59,282 nt of DNA from Oscillospiraceae bacterium (GCA_015063895.1 SVTG01000010.1:1-59282); one strand, 5' to 3'; positions 1-8,573 are shown, counted from the stretch's first letter. Program-made: numbers and translations. Notes: a model not told the origin generated them from the sequence alone.

Positions 1-137
1 AGACACCGCTTCAGCGGTAGCCCGTAGAAGCGGTGCGGTTGGCAGATCCTTCGAGCACGAAAGTGCTGCCGGTAATGGCCCCTTATAGGGGCGGTGCAAG
101 CCACCGGCTAAGCCGGTGGTCCTGACTGATTGCGCTA
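1..137. other. Intergenic hairpin-rich sequence at window edge
   Basis: No gene is visible here. Short palindromes stand at 78-92 (GCCCC/GGGGC) and 101-119 (CCACCGGC/GCCGGTGG). The second lies just past the 3' end of the leftward flavoprotein gene and may stop its transcript, but it has no clear T-run. Confidence 0.4.
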
Positions 138-875
138 TTATTTTATGATCTTTTCAAAATCTTCCTTGGGGTGCTTGCACAAGGGACAGGTAAAATCGTC
201 GGGCAGTGTGTCGGCCTCTACCTCATAGCCGCAGATCTTGCAGCGCCACACGGTCTTGCCTGCCACCGTCACTTTTTCAAAATCCTCCTTGGGGTGCTTG
301 CACAAGGGACAGGTAAAATCGTCGGGCAGCGTGTCGGCCTCTACCTCATAGCCGCAGATCTTGCAGCGCCACACGGTCTTGCCCGCAGGCTTTGTGTCCC
401 CCTGCTTTGGCTTGATATGTGCGTGGTAGTAGGCGTAGGTCGCAGCAGGCGCATCGGAGAGCACCAGCGCGTCGGTGACGTCGGCGATAAAGAGCGTGTG
501 GGTGCCCAGGTCAAGCGTTTGCCACACCTTTGCCATCAGCACGGCGTTTGTGCCGCGCGTCACGTACAGCACGCCGTTGTCAGCGCGCTTGCAATCGGTG
601 AAATCGGCAAATTTATTCACCTCGCGCCCACTCTGAAAGCCGAAGTGCGTAAAGAGATCAAACGTGGCCTCCTCGGAGAGGATCGATACGTTAAACACGC
701 CGCTGTTTACGATCTGGTCGTGCGTGTAATTCTGCTTGTTGACCGCCAGCGTGATGCGGTTGGGGGTGGTGGTTACCTGCATGGCGGTATTGGTGATACA
801 GCCGTTATCCTTGCCGTCGTTGGCGGTGACAACAAACAGACCGTACGACAGCTTATACATTGCCTTGTTATCCAT
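138..875 (-). CDS. Flavin reductase-like protein with two tandem rubredoxin-like domains
   Basis: The first 160 or so residues resemble the FMN-binding flavin reductase/split-barrel family that forms the N-terminal half of clostridial high-molecular-weight rubredoxin. Two copies of a short rubredoxin-like domain follow (WRCKICGYEVEADTLPDD then FTCPLCKHPKEDFEK), each with a CxxCG and a CPLC iron ligand pair. The expected role is electron transfer from NAD(P)H or reduced flavin to oxygen- or NO-reducing flavoproteins, in the cytoplasm. Each rubredoxin unit has only about 35 residues, because the usual loop between the two knuckles is missing. The second unit is a near-exact 123-bp tandem duplication. 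The start lies 2 bp after the stop of the upstream reductase gene, so the two are co-transcribed. The electron partner is unknown. Confidence 0.88.
   Translation of the reverse strand: MDNKAMYKLSYGLFVVTANDGKDNGCITNTAMQVTTTPNRITLAVNKQNYTHDQIVNSGVFNVSILSEEATFDLFTHFGFQSGREVNKFADFTDCKRADNGVLYVTRGTNAVLMAKVWQTLDLGTHTLFIADVTDALVLSDAPAATYAYYHAHIKPKQGDTKPAGKTVWRCKICGYEVEADTLPDDFTCPLCKHPKEDFEKVTVAGKTVWRCKICGYEVEADTLPDDFTCPLCKHPKEDFEKIIK
151..388 (-). repeat. 123-bp tandem duplication encoding the rubredoxin-like domain
   Basis: The sequence from 151 recurs from 274 with only a few mismatches over about 110 bp. It is in frame, so the protein gains one extra iron-binding domain. Confidence 0.9.
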
Positions 876-877
876 GC

Positions 878-1624
878 TTATGCCCTCATCAGACCGTCAA
901 CCGACAGCACCACACCCGAGATATAGGAGGCCTCGTCGGAGGCGAGGAACAGGAAGGCGTTGGCAATATCCTCGGGGGTGCCGAGACGGCGCAGGGGAAT
1001 GCGCGCGATCATGGGCTCGATCACTTCCTTCGGCACAGCCTTCATCATATCGGTTTCGGTGATGCCGGGGGCCACGGCGTTGACGCGAATGCCGCGCGGA
1101 CCCAGCTCGCGTGCCAGCGACAGGGTAAAGCCGTTGACGGCAAACTTGGAGGTGGGGTAGGCAACGCCTGACGGCTGGCCCGAAATGCTGACCATGGAGG
1201 AGGTGTTGAGGATCACGCCCGTGCCCTGTGCCGTCATGTGGTCGCACACAGCCTTCGAGCAGTTGAATACGCCCGTGACGTTGAGGTCGATGACCTTATC
1301 AAAAATATCCTTGGTGTACTTGTCAATGGGCGTGCTTTCGGAAATGCCTGCGTTGTTTACCAGTACGTCGATCCTGCCGTATTTTGCGGCAACGGCGTCA
1401 AAGGCGCCCTTGACTGCATCGTAGTCGGCAAGGTCGGGCCAGATGCCCTCAACCGTCGAGGTGGGGTAGGCGGCCTTCAGCGCATTGACAGCCTTAACGG
1501 CGGTCTCCTCGCGGCTGGCGCACAGCACAACGGTAGCGCCCTCGCGCAAAAAGCCCTCAACGGTGGCGTAGCCGATGCCGCGGCTACCGCCCGTTACGAT
1601 CACAACCTTATTTTCAAATCTCAT
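878..1624 (-). CDS. Short-chain dehydrogenase/reductase, FabG-like
   Basis: A 248-residue classical SDR. It shows the NAD(P) motif VTGGSRGIGYA near the N-terminus, NNAGIS, the catalytic Ser of the STSSMVS-like stretch, YPTSK (Tyr and Lys of the YxxxK catalytic pair) and the PG..ETDM segment after the active site. It ends with the usual DGG-type tail (SVDGLMRA). It would reduce a ketone or oxidise an alcohol with NAD(P)H in the cytoplasm; the substrate is not clear, and 3-oxoacyl-ACP is only one option. The start at 1624 is chosen over an upstream ATG because GAAAGGAG stands 8 bp before it and the SDR homology begins there. It is the first gene of a two-gene operon with the flavoprotein. Confidence 0.9.
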   Translation of the reverse strand: MRFENKVVIVTGGSRGIGYATVEGFLREGATVVLCASREETAVKAVNALKAAYPTSTVEGIWPDLADYDAVKGAFDAVAAKYGRIDVLVNNAGISESTPIDKYTKDIFDKVIDLNVTGVFNCSKAVCDHMTAQGTGVILNTSSMVSISGQPSGVAYPTSKFAVNGFTLSLARELGPRGIRVNAVAPGITETDMMKAVPKEVIEPMIARIPLRRLGTPEDIANAFLFLASDEASYISGVVLSVDGLMRA

Positions 1625-1660
1625 AGCTTTGCTCCTTTCGCAAAACAAAATTTCAATTAT

Positions 1661-1689
1661 ATTATAAAGCATTATGGCGCTAATTGCAA
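1661..1689 (-). promoter_or_regulatory. Sigma-A type promoter of the SDR/flavoprotein operon
   Basis: Read on the minus strand: TTGCAA, 17 bp, TATAAT, about 37 bp upstream of the SDR start codon. Confidence 0.75.
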
Positions 1690-1703
1690 GTGTTTATAAA
1701 TAC

Positions 1704-1732
1704 TTGACACACTTTTTTTCATGTGATACAAT
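1704..1732 (+). promoter_or_regulatory. Sigma-A type promoter of glycerate kinase
   Basis: TTGACA, 17 bp, TACAAT, ending 29 bp before the ATG. It is divergent from the SDR promoter, so the two -35 boxes lie about 14 bp apart. Confidence 0.8.
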
Positions 1733-1761
1733 AAGAGCAATAAGCTTGGCGGAGGTGCCGT

Positions 1762-2898
1762 ATGAAGATCGTGATCGCAATGGATAGCTTTAAGGGGAGT
1801 GTGGATAGCCGCGCAGCGGGCGAGGCTGTGGAAAGAGGACTGCATGCAGCCCTGCCCTCGGTCAAAACCGTGGTGGTGCCCTTTGCCGATGGGGGAGAGG
1901 GCACGGTTGATGCTATCATTGCCGCGGGCGGCACGCTGCTGCAAAAGCAGGTCACAGGTCCGCTCGGCACGCCCGTGACGGCCGCTTACGGCATCAAGGG
2001 CGATACAGCCGTGATCGAAATGGCGGCCGCCGCAGGTCTTGCCCTTGTGCCAAAGGACAAGCGCGATCCGCGCGTTACCACCACGTATGGCGTGGGTGAG
2101 CTGATCAAGGACGCCCTTGACAGGGGCACGCGCCGCCTGATCGTGGGTATCGGCGGTTCGTCCACCAATGACGGTGGCACGGGCATGCTTGCTGCCCTTG
2201 GCGTGCGCTTTTTGGGCGCTGACGGTAAGGCTGTGGCGTGGGGCGCGCAGGGGCTTGGAGAGATCGCCGTGATCGACGTATCGGGCCTGGATCGCCGTCT
2301 TGACGGGTGCCAAATCTTCGTCGCCTGTGACGTGACGAACCCTCTGTGCGGCCCGAAGGGCTGCAGCGCGGTTTACGGCCCTCAGAAGGGCGCCACCCCC
2401 GATATGGTGAGTGAGATGGATGCTGCCATGGCGCATTATGCCGCCAAGACCGCCGCTGTGATCACGGGTGCCGATGAAAACGCCAAGGGGGCAGGGGCCG
2501 CGGGCGGCCTTGGCTTTGCCTTTGCCGCGTATCTTGGCGCCACGCTCACCCCGGGCGCACCGCTGGTCATTGCCGAAACGGGGCTTGAGGAAAAGATCCG
2601 GGATGCCGATCTTGTCATCACGGGCGAGGGGCGCCTGGATGGGCAGAGTGCTATGGGTAAGGCACCCGTGTCGGTGGCGACGCTTGCCAAAAAATATCAA
2701 AAGCCGGTGCTCGCGCTGTGTGGCTGTGCCACCCCCGATGCCACCGCCTGTCACGCCTTTGGCATCGATGCCTTTTTCCCCGTTCTGCGAGCGCCCATGA
2801 GCGTCGGTGAAGCCATGGAGCTGACCACCGCCTCTTACAATATCGCCGCCACCGCCGAGCAGGTACTGCGCCTGTGGTTAGCCGCACGGGAATATTGA
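1762..2898 (+). CDS. glxK: Glycerate kinase (GlxK/GarK family)
   Basis: The protein has 378 residues, the normal family length. It opens with MKIVIAMDSFKGSVDS, the family signature, and has the PFADGGEGTVDA stretch, GIGGSSTNDGGTGML, DVTNPLCG and TGEGRLDGQS near the C-terminal third. Members phosphorylate D-glycerate with ATP to 2- or 3-phosphoglycerate, feeding glycolysis. It stands alone with its own promoter and a terminator 19 bp after the stop. GGCGGAGGTG precedes the ATG. Whether the product is 2- or 3-phosphoglycerate cannot be read from the sequence. Confidence 0.95.
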   Translation: MKIVIAMDSFKGSVDSRAAGEAVERGLHAALPSVKTVVVPFADGGEGTVDAIIAAGGTLLQKQVTGPLGTPVTAAYGIKGDTAVIEMAAAAGLALVPKDKRDPRVTTTYGVGELIKDALDRGTRRLIVGIGGSSTNDGGTGMLAALGVRFLGADGKAVAWGAQGLGEIAVIDVSGLDRRLDGCQIFVACDVTNPLCGPKGCSAVYGPQKGATPDMVSEMDAAMAHYAAKTAAVITGADENAKGAGAAGGLGFAFAAYLGATLTPGAPLVIAETGLEEKIRDADLVITGEGRLDGQSAMGKAPVSVATLAKKYQKPVLALCGCATPDATACHAFGIDAFFPVLRAPMSVGEAMELTTASYNIAATAEQVLRLWLAAREY

Positions 2899-2916
2899 TC
2901 ATATTAAGCAAGACGA

Positions 2917-2942
2917 AACCCCGCCATAGTGGCGGGGTTCTA
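2917..2942 (+). terminator. Intrinsic terminator of glycerate kinase
   Basis: Perfect stem AACCCCGCC/GGCGGGGTT with a short loop, followed by a weak T-rich tail. Confidence 0.75.
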
Positions 2943-2994
2943 TAAAGGCTTTGCCGATGAGCAGAAAGCAAATAAAAATTCAGCGTAGAATGAT

Positions 2995-3165
2995 CTTGTG
3001 TCAAAGGCTCCCTCCGGGAGGGAGCTGGCGCCGTAGGCGACTGAGGGAGAGTGCGTAACTTGGGAAAAGCAGTTGTAATAAAGCAAGCGAAAAAGTGAGG
3101 GTCACGCAGGCTCCTTCCGTCACGCATTCGCGTGCCACCTTCCTCTCGGAGGAAGGCATTGAAGA
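2995..3165. repeat. Dispersed clostridial hairpin repeats
   Basis: Two related palindromic stretches: GGCTCCCTCC/GGGAGGGAGC near 3007-3026, followed by GGCGCCGTAGGCG and CTGAGGGAG; and GGCTCCTTCC with CCTCTCGGAGGAAGG near 3110-3157. The same vocabulary recurs at 10408-10456, 54104-54232 and 59208-59232. No gene lies in 2899-3411. Confidence 0.6.
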
Positions 3166-3194
3166 GAGCGTTTGACTTGAGAAGGGCGAAAATT

Positions 3195-3390
3195 TTCACA
3201 ACCCGTTGACGGGTAGCAAGTATTCTTTGCATGGCTGTCAGGTCAACCTAAAACGCACTTGTGCGTAGCCATGTAATACCGGCAAAATCGATTTGCGATT
3301 TTGCCACAAAGAATGCGTAATGTATTCTTTGGATTAGGGCTATGCCCGAAACTGAAATCCCCCCCGCTATATGCGGGGGGGGGATTATTA
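3195..3390. repeat. Dispersed repeat, inverted copy of the 53648-54100 block
   Basis: ACGGGTAGCAAGTATTCTTT, CGCACTTGTGCGTAGCC, ATGTAATACC, GATTTGCGATTTTGCCACAA and GGGCTATGCCCGAAACTGAA follow in this order. They appear in the same order on the opposite strand at 54090 down to 53648, where the block is interrupted by an extra segment of about 275 bp. The block ends in a GC-rich hairpin (CCCCCCGC/GCGGGGGG, 3358-3382) that can also close transcription of the leftward lipoprotein gene. Confidence 0.75.
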
Positions 3391-3411
3391 TTTTTTGCGC
3401 GCTAAAGCGGA

Positions 3412-4941
3412 TCAGTCGAACGTGCAGGTGCCGTCCTGATTCAGGGTAATGCCCATACCCATAAAGTCAAGCTTGTTGTTTTCAATGGCGCTGGCAGACA
3501 TGGTGCATACGGGCATCTTCATTTCGGGGTTGGTACCCTCGGCAGGCATATAGTAGCTGATCACCACGTAATCAGCATACACCTCAACCTTCAAATTTTC
3601 GCCGGGATTGGCGTAGGTGTTCGTGGGTGTGCCTGTGGGCTGGAAGATGTTGTAGGTGTGGTTCGTGGTGTCAAGCGCCAGGTAAATCATGGAGCCACGC
3701 ATGGAGAGAGTAAGCGTGGTGCCGCTCAGCGTGTAGGATGCCTGGGCCATGCCGTTGCCGTAGGTAGCAACGCCGTTGTTGTAAAGGGCGATGGCGCCAA
3801 ACATGTCGTCAAGCATTGGCGCGGCGGGGTCTGCCCCGTAGGAGCCGAGCAGGGTAGCACTCGTGAGGTCGGCTTCAACGGAAATGGCGATCTCCTCCTG
3901 GTAGGTGCCCTGACCCTCAACGGTGTAGTTGATATACAGGAACTGCACACCGACAGCGGAGGTGTCGATCTTGGAGACGTCGATCATGTCAGCGGTGACC
4001 TTTATCGTCAGCATGTCGGTGCCGATCCGAGGAGCGTACTCAAACAAGTAAACGTTGGCTTCTTTGCCGACCAGGCTTGTAGCCAGCGCCTGAATGGCAG
4101 TGGCGTTTGCATTGAGTGGCAGGGTTTCGTCCACGCTGTCATTCAGCCAGGCATAACGGATGTTGGATACGGCAGGGTCGTAAACCTCAACGTAGGTGTT
4201 GTCGGAAACACCCTTGTAGGTGAGATTTACGTTGATGTCGCCTACCTTATCGAATGCGCTGACGCTGATGGCAGAGCACGCGGTAAGCGGTACTGTGTAA
4301 GAGCCGCGGTCGTTTTCCTCGCCGTCGGTAAATTGGACGTGAAGACCAACCTCGGAAAGGGGTGTGCCAACGCGTACGGCATCGTTGCTGATATAGAAGT
4401 AATCAACCTCAATGCCGGTGCCGTCCACAACCTCAAGTACCACTTGCGTGTAGTGGCCGCCGTAAGCGATATGCAGGGGATATTCACCGGGGGTCGTGAA
4501 ATCGGGCAGGGGGGTTACCAGCATATTCTCGGTAACGGGAAGGTAGTCGTAGGAACCGTTTGTGTATTGAACGCACAGGGTCAGCATGGGGGCAAAGCCC
4601 GTGTAATAGGTATCCAGTGACTCTAACCAGATCTCCTCAACAACCGTAGAAACGTAGGTCTTTTCACTCTTGGTGGTGCCGTCGTTGTAGGTCACGGTCG
4701 TTTCGGTGTAGGAAAGGCCGTATTCGTCAATGCCGGCCGCGGTCTTCACGTCAACAATGTACTTGTCGGTGAGCGAGGTGCCGTCCTTGCCCTCTGCCTT
4801 TACACCGGTGTCCTCACCGTTGATGAACCAGTTACCGTTTTCGCCGATCTTGATTTCGGGTGTCTCACCGCACGAAGCCAGCAAAACGGCCATCATGCAG
4901 ATCACCAGAACCAAAGACAAAATGGTTGCGATTTTTTTCAT
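3412..4941 (-). CDS. Secreted lipoprotein with Ig-like repeats
   Basis: A 509-residue protein with a lipoprotein signal peptide: a basic MKK start, a hydrophobic core, and the lipobox LLASC, so it is probably anchored outside the membrane through the cysteine. After a low-complexity linker (GENGNWFINGEDTGVKAEGKDG-like) come at least two all-beta segments in the style of bacterial Ig-like domains (for example FTTPGEYPLHIAYGG and VGDINVNLTYKG). The C-terminal 100 residues form another beta-rich unit. No catalytic motif is visible; a role in surface binding is possible. The start at 4941 is chosen because AAAGGAG lies 10 bp upstream and the signal peptide begins there. A TATAAT promoter lies further upstream. 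Confidence 0.8.
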   Translation of the reverse strand: MKKIATILSLVLVICMMAVLLASCGETPEIKIGENGNWFINGEDTGVKAEGKDGTSLTDKYIVDVKTAAGIDEYGLSYTETTVTYNDGTTKSEKTYVSTVVEEIWLESLDTYYTGFAPMLTLCVQYTNGSYDYLPVTENMLVTPLPDFTTPGEYPLHIAYGGHYTQVVLEVVDGTGIEVDYFYISNDAVRVGTPLSEVGLHVQFTDGEENDRGSYTVPLTACSAISVSAFDKVGDINVNLTYKGVSDNTYVEVYDPAVSNIRYAWLNDSVDETLPLNANATAIQALATSLVGKEANVYLFEYAPRIGTDMLTIKVTADMIDVSKIDTSAVGVQFLYINYTVEGQGTYQEEIAISVEADLTSATLLGSYGADPAAPMLDDMFGAIALYNNGVATYGNGMAQASYTLSGTTLTLSMRGSMIYLALDTTNHTYNIFQPTGTPTNTYANPGENLKVEVYADYVVISYYMPAEGTNPEMKMPVCTMSASAIENNKLDFMGMGITLNQDGTCTFD

Positions 4942-5008
4942 AACTTGTACTCCTTTGATGTTATTAAGGTCCTTACTCTTGCCTAAGCAGGAAGGGCTCC
5001 TTACTGCC

Positions 5009-5037
5009 ATTATAGCAAAAAGCATTTGAAAAATCAA
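5009..5037 (-). promoter_or_regulatory. Promoter of the Ig-like lipoprotein gene
   Basis: Minus strand TTGATT, 17 bp, TATAAT, about 68 bp upstream of the start codon. Confidence 0.7.
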
Positions 5038-5289
5038 TGTTTTTGCCCAAATTTTTTCAGCCTACGGCCTCACAGTATATCAAAAAAGTCCGCTGAGGCC
5101 GTTGCAGCGCATGCCGCCTCCCACCGCGCCGCGTGTTATTTTTGTCGCATTTCAGCGTGAGCCCCCCTCGGCAAGGCGAAACAGCAATGCAAAACAGCAA
5201 TGCAAAAAAGCCTGCCGCAAGGGTGTGCAAAATTAGCGGAAAATTATGATCAGTTATTTAATAATTGCTCCGCTGTAAACAAATAAGTA

Positions 5290-5325
5290 ACCCCGACAGA
5301 TTTAAAGTCTGTCGGGGATTGCTTA
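5290..5325 (-). terminator. Terminator hairpin after the LRR lipoprotein gene
   Basis: Perfect 11-bp stem CCCCGACAGAC-type (5291-5318) just beyond the stop of the leftward LRR gene. The rest of 5038-5343 shows no gene. Confidence 0.7.
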
Positions 5326-5343
5326 TTATGTATGAAACATATA

Positions 5344-6981
5344 TTACCAGATTTCAGTCCCGTACCTGTGCCAATCTTCTCCTTCGGTAAATCCTTGTGC
5401 ACCTCTGTGGAAATATACCTTATAGTAAACACCATAGCCCGGGCCGTACATGACATCTGCTGCGGGGTTTGCGTAAGCGGTTGGCGCATCACCTTCAAAT
5501 TTAACAGCCTGCATCGCCGTGCAGGATTTAAATGCAGATTCGTTGATGTCAGTTACAGAGGCGGGAATGATAATTTCGGTTAAGGCGTCCGAATTTTCAA
5601 ATGCATAGTCTCCAATGGATTGAAGCCCGTTGTTTAATGTTACAGAGATTAAGTTTCGGCAGGATGCGAATGATTTTTCACTAATGCTGATAACCGTTGA
5701 AGGGAGTGTAATGGCGGTAAGGCCCGAATTTTCAAATGCGCCTGCCTCAAGAATGGTTAATCCTTCATTCAAGGTGATGGTTTTTAAGCTGTGGCAACTG
5801 GAAAATGCATCTGCATCGATGACCTTTATGCTGTCGGGCAAGGTAATATGCTCCAGCTCAGAAGCCCAGAAGGCAGAGTTGCCAATCGTGGTAAGTCCGT
5901 CTTCAAACACAACGCTTTTAAGTGCAGTATAGGCAAAAGCACAATCTCCCCAATCGGTAATACTGTTGGGAATGGTAATGGATTTTAACGCTGTGCAATA
6001 ATGGAAGGTATAATCACCCAGCGTTTGTAACGTGTTAGGTAAGTTGATGGTGGATAGTTCTCGGCAAGAGGCAAAGGCAAAGGCTCCGATTTCGGTTAAG
6101 CCGTTGGATAGTGCGACGGTGGTTAATGCAGAGCAAGAGAAGAAAGCATAGGTTTGAATGGATATAACGGTATTGGGAATTGTAACCGTGCGCATCGTGC
6201 TATTTTTCTTAAATGCATATACGCCAATTTCGGTGACATTCTTACCTTGAATGGTTTGCGGAATAATAACGTTTTCGGCAGAGCCAAGGTAGGCAAGCAC
6301 AGTGATACCACCCGTTTCATTTTCGCTATACTCAAAGTTTTCAAATACGGGCACATCCATTTCTGTTTCAATGACGCGTGTGGGATATCCGTTCCAACGC
6401 GGAAAGGTAAAGCCTTTTGCATTTTGGTGATAGTAGATCGTGAAATTACCATCGTAGTACGTAGGCGCGGGGGCCAGGAAATTCTGAGGCGCGTCACCCT
6501 CAAAAATAACCTTTTTCAGGGTGCTTGATGCGTACACACCCAAAGATGAGGCAAAGGCTTGTTCGTCAATGTTAACCACTGTTTTGGGAATGCTGATTTC
6601 GGTTAATTTGGATTCGCCCGCAAAAGCACCGTGATCAATAGTGAGCAACCCTTCGTTCAAGGTGATTTTTTCCAGATTGCTACAAGCAGCAAAGGCGCAC
6701 CAACCAATCTTTCTAATGGTTGCGGGCAACACGCATTCGGTGATAATAGACATAGTAAAGGCCTGGTCCCCAATTGTGGTTACGATTTTTCCATCAATGG
6801 TTTCGGGAATTCTAACGGTTTTGTCCTTGCCGATATATTTTGTGATAGTAATCTGCTCACCATCGACTTTATACTCAAAATCAGAAGCAGGATTCGGCTT
6901 TTTTGTGCTATTTAATCCGCAAGAAGCAAGGAAAACTGTGGTTAAACAAAACAGAATGAACAGGGCAATCAATCGTTTCAT
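5344..6981 (-). CDS. BspA-type leucine-rich-repeat lipoprotein
   Basis: A 545-residue lipoprotein: MKRLIALFILFCLTTVFLAS is the signal sequence, with the lipidated Cys in ASCG at about residue 21. The rest is a long run of BspA-like LRR_5 repeats of about 23 residues with the pattern I-x-x-x-A-F-x-x-C-x-x-L-x-x-I-x-L-P-x-x-(V/I) (for example FASCRELSTINLPNTLQTLG, SSCHSLKTITLNEGL). Proteins of this type sit on the surface of gut and oral anaerobes and bind host or bacterial ligands. Two copies of an EGDAP.....P.YY...YYH motif, near residues 180 and 515, flank the solenoid and may be a linked module. AAGGAG precedes the ATG, and a consensus promoter lies upstream. Base composition is more AT-rich than the housekeeping genes. 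Confidence 0.92.
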   Translation of the reverse strand: MKRLIALFILFCLTTVFLASCGLNSTKKPNPASDFEYKVDGEQITITKYIGKDKTVRIPETIDGKIVTTIGDQAFTMSIITECVLPATIRKIGWCAFAACSNLEKITLNEGLLTIDHGAFAGESKLTEISIPKTVVNIDEQAFASSLGVYASSTLKKVIFEGDAPQNFLAPAPTYYDGNFTIYYHQNAKGFTFPRWNGYPTRVIETEMDVPVFENFEYSENETGGITVLAYLGSAENVIIPQTIQGKNVTEIGVYAFKKNSTMRTVTIPNTVISIQTYAFFSCSALTTVALSNGLTEIGAFAFASCRELSTINLPNTLQTLGDYTFHYCTALKSITIPNSITDWGDCAFAYTALKSVVFEDGLTTIGNSAFWASELEHITLPDSIKVIDADAFSSCHSLKTITLNEGLTILEAGAFENSGLTAITLPSTVISISEKSFASCRNLISVTLNNGLQSIGDYAFENSDALTEIIIPASVTDINESAFKSCTAMQAVKFEGDAPTAYANPAADVMYGPGYGVYYKVYFHRGAQGFTEGEDWHRYGTEIW

Positions 6982-7009
6982 AAAAAAACTCCTTACATTT
7001 GATACTTTG

Positions 7010-7038
7010 ATTATATATTAGACATATTGCTTTGTCAA
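7010..7038 (-). promoter_or_regulatory. Consensus promoter of the LRR lipoprotein gene
   Basis: Minus strand TTGACA, exactly 17 bp, TATAAT. Confidence 0.85.
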
Positions 7039-7181
7039 TAGTTTCCAAATGCAAATCGCTCGACAGAGATTGCGCAGTATCAAGTTGCCTGCGTATCCTT
7101 GGGTTGCACGGTTACCGGATTATATTAAAGTGGACAGAAACTGTCAGCTTTAAAATTTATACTGTGCTCGATATGTGTTGT

Positions 7182-7210
7182 TTCACATATCAAAATCATT
7201 GAAATACAAT
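7182..7210 (+). promoter_or_regulatory. Likely promoter of the small RHS gene
   Basis: TTCACA, 17 bp, TACAAT, 16 bp before the ATG of the RHS fragment gene. The remainder of 6982-7226 shows nothing recognisable. Confidence 0.5.
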
Positions 7211-7226
7211 ACGAAAAGGAGTAAAA

Positions 7227-7643
7227 ATGTGTACTTGTGATAAAGAATACTTGGGCACTTGTGATGAGGGCTCATGTGATGATCCCTATAATGATTGGGA
7301 TGAAGATGATATGGTAGGAGATGACATAGATAACGAAACGTGTCTTGCAAATTCTACCAAGTTGTGCTATACTTATGATGAACTCTCCCGCGTAACGTCC
7401 CGCATCGAAAAAACCTTGAGTGGTACGGTGCTGCATACCGAGCGTTTTACCTACGACCTGGCAGGTAACATCACGGCAGAGGCTGACGAAAGCAGCTTTA
7501 CGTATGATGCACAAAATCGTTTGGTTTCGTATCAGGGTAAGGGAGTAACCTACGATTTTGACGGCAACATGGTAGACGACGGGCAGACTGCTTATGTATA
7601 TGATTCCGCCAACCGTCTGATTGCAGCAGGGGAAACCAAATAG
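7227..7643 (+). CDS. Small RHS/YD-repeat protein (fragment of a polymorphic toxin)
   Basis: 138 residues. The first 45 are Cys- and Asp-rich (CTCDKEYLGTCDEGSCDD) with no match I recognise. From CYTYDELSRV the protein is RHS/YD repeat: FTYDLAGNITAEADES, FTYDAQNRLVSYQGKGVTYD, YVYDSANRLIAAGETK. A full RHS toxin has over a thousand residues, a core barrel and a C-terminal toxin; here only about four repeats remain. Right after the stop, another frame reads DTVKSIWNKIKGA and then stops, which could be the remains of a toxin tip. AAAAGGAG stands 6 bp before the ATG and a promoter is present, so this truncated form may still be made. It is either an orphan tip cassette or decay of a larger gene. Confidence 0.65.
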   Translation: MCTCDKEYLGTCDEGSCDDPYNDWDEDDMVGDDIDNETCLANSTKLCYTYDELSRVTSRIEKTLSGTVLHTERFTYDLAGNITAEADESSFTYDAQNRLVSYQGKGVTYDFDGNMVDDGQTAYVYDSANRLIAAGETK

Positions 7644-7717
7644 AAAAATCAAAATTCAATTTATTTGATACTGTGAAATCAATTTGGAATAAAATCAAAG
7701 GGGCGTAATTACATACA

Positions 7718-8530
7718 ATGAAAAAACATATCTTTTTAAATTTTTTCATCATTGCTTTGATATTGGCGACGCAGCTTTCGGCTTTTGCGATCGGCTTTGA
7801 AACGGAAAGCGTTTCGGTAAATGAAGGAAAAAGAGTGGAAAACAGAATCTCTTTTTCAACCTATAATGCGAAAAAAAGACCGTTTTCGAATTTTGACGTA
7901 AGCGAGGAAGGAATGATAGCTCTTGTGTCAGAATCGGGAACTGTAAATCCTGTGATTTACGTGTATGATAGAGAAGGGAAATTTCAATACAAGTATACCG
8001 TAGATACCGACGGCGTGATCTATGCCGAGTGGGAAGGGGAAGATCTTTGGATATATATCGTTCGTGGCGACCACGCGGTTTTGGTGGATAACAAGGGAAC
8101 GGTATTAAAAGTAGAGTCAATTTTAAACACCCCGAATAACACTTCCCATTGGTCAAACGTGTGGAAAAAGAAAAAGGCCGTGGGAGATGAAACGTACGCT
8201 GCCAAAACGGGCTTGGGCGTGCTGGGGCTTGTGGTCAACGAGTACGGTCAAATCGTTGTAACCAACACGAGCGGTGAAGCACAGGTTTTGTATGACGTAA
8301 GCTCTGCATTGTGGAAAAAAGCACTGATCACAATACCCTTGATCGCGCTTCTCATATTTGTTGTTGTCAGCGTGATTATATTGGTCGTGAAAAACGCGAC
8401 CCGTTACCAAAATAAAATTCATTTTGGCTCTCCTTACAGGGAAGGGGACAAAAAGAATTTTTATGACCGCATTTTAGATACATTGGAGAAAAAAGAAGAG
8501 CCATCTGAAACGGATGATGAGAATTTTTAA
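7718..8530 (+). CDS. Membrane-anchored protein of unknown function, possible immunity protein
   Basis: I do not recognise a family. The 270 residues begin with a signal peptide (KKHIFLNFFIIALILATQLSAFA). An extracytoplasmic beta-rich domain of about 170 residues follows, with repeats in the style of beta-propeller blades (VIYVYDREGKFQYKYTVD; AEWEGEDLWIYIVRGDHAV). Then comes one membrane span near 205-230 (ALITIPLIALLIFVVVSVII) and a charged cytoplasmic tail. It sits directly behind an RHS fragment and is followed by its own terminator, which is the position of immunity genes in polymorphic-toxin cassettes; that role is inferred from position only. The ribosome binding site (AAAGGGG, 7698-7704) is rather far from the ATG. 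Confidence 0.6.
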   Translation: MKKHIFLNFFIIALILATQLSAFAIGFETESVSVNEGKRVENRISFSTYNAKKRPFSNFDVSEEGMIALVSESGTVNPVIYVYDREGKFQYKYTVDTDGVIYAEWEGEDLWIYIVRGDHAVLVDNKGTVLKVESILNTPNNTSHWSNVWKKKKAVGDETYAAKTGLGVLGLVVNEYGQIVVTNTSGEAQVLYDVSSALWKKALITIPLIALLIFVVVSVIILVVKNATRYQNKIHFGSPYREGDKKNFYDRILDTLEKKEEPSETDDENF

Positions 8531-8540
8531 AAAATTGTTT

Positions 8541-8569
8541 CAGCCGCACCTACGGGTGCGGCTGTTTTT
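8541..8569 (+). terminator. Intrinsic terminator
   Basis: Stem CAGCCGCACC/GGGTGCGGCTG followed by TTTTT. Confidence 0.85.
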
Positions 8570-8573
8570 GTTG

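Noticed and set aside
1-137. Riboswitch or structured RNA at the left edge
   Set aside because: Several hairpins exist, but no known conserved core, promoter or regulated gene could be tied to them.
171-926. Plus-strand open frame opposite the rubredoxin flavoprotein
   Set aside because: Mirror of the duplicated domain; Cys pairs and family motifs are only on the minus strand.
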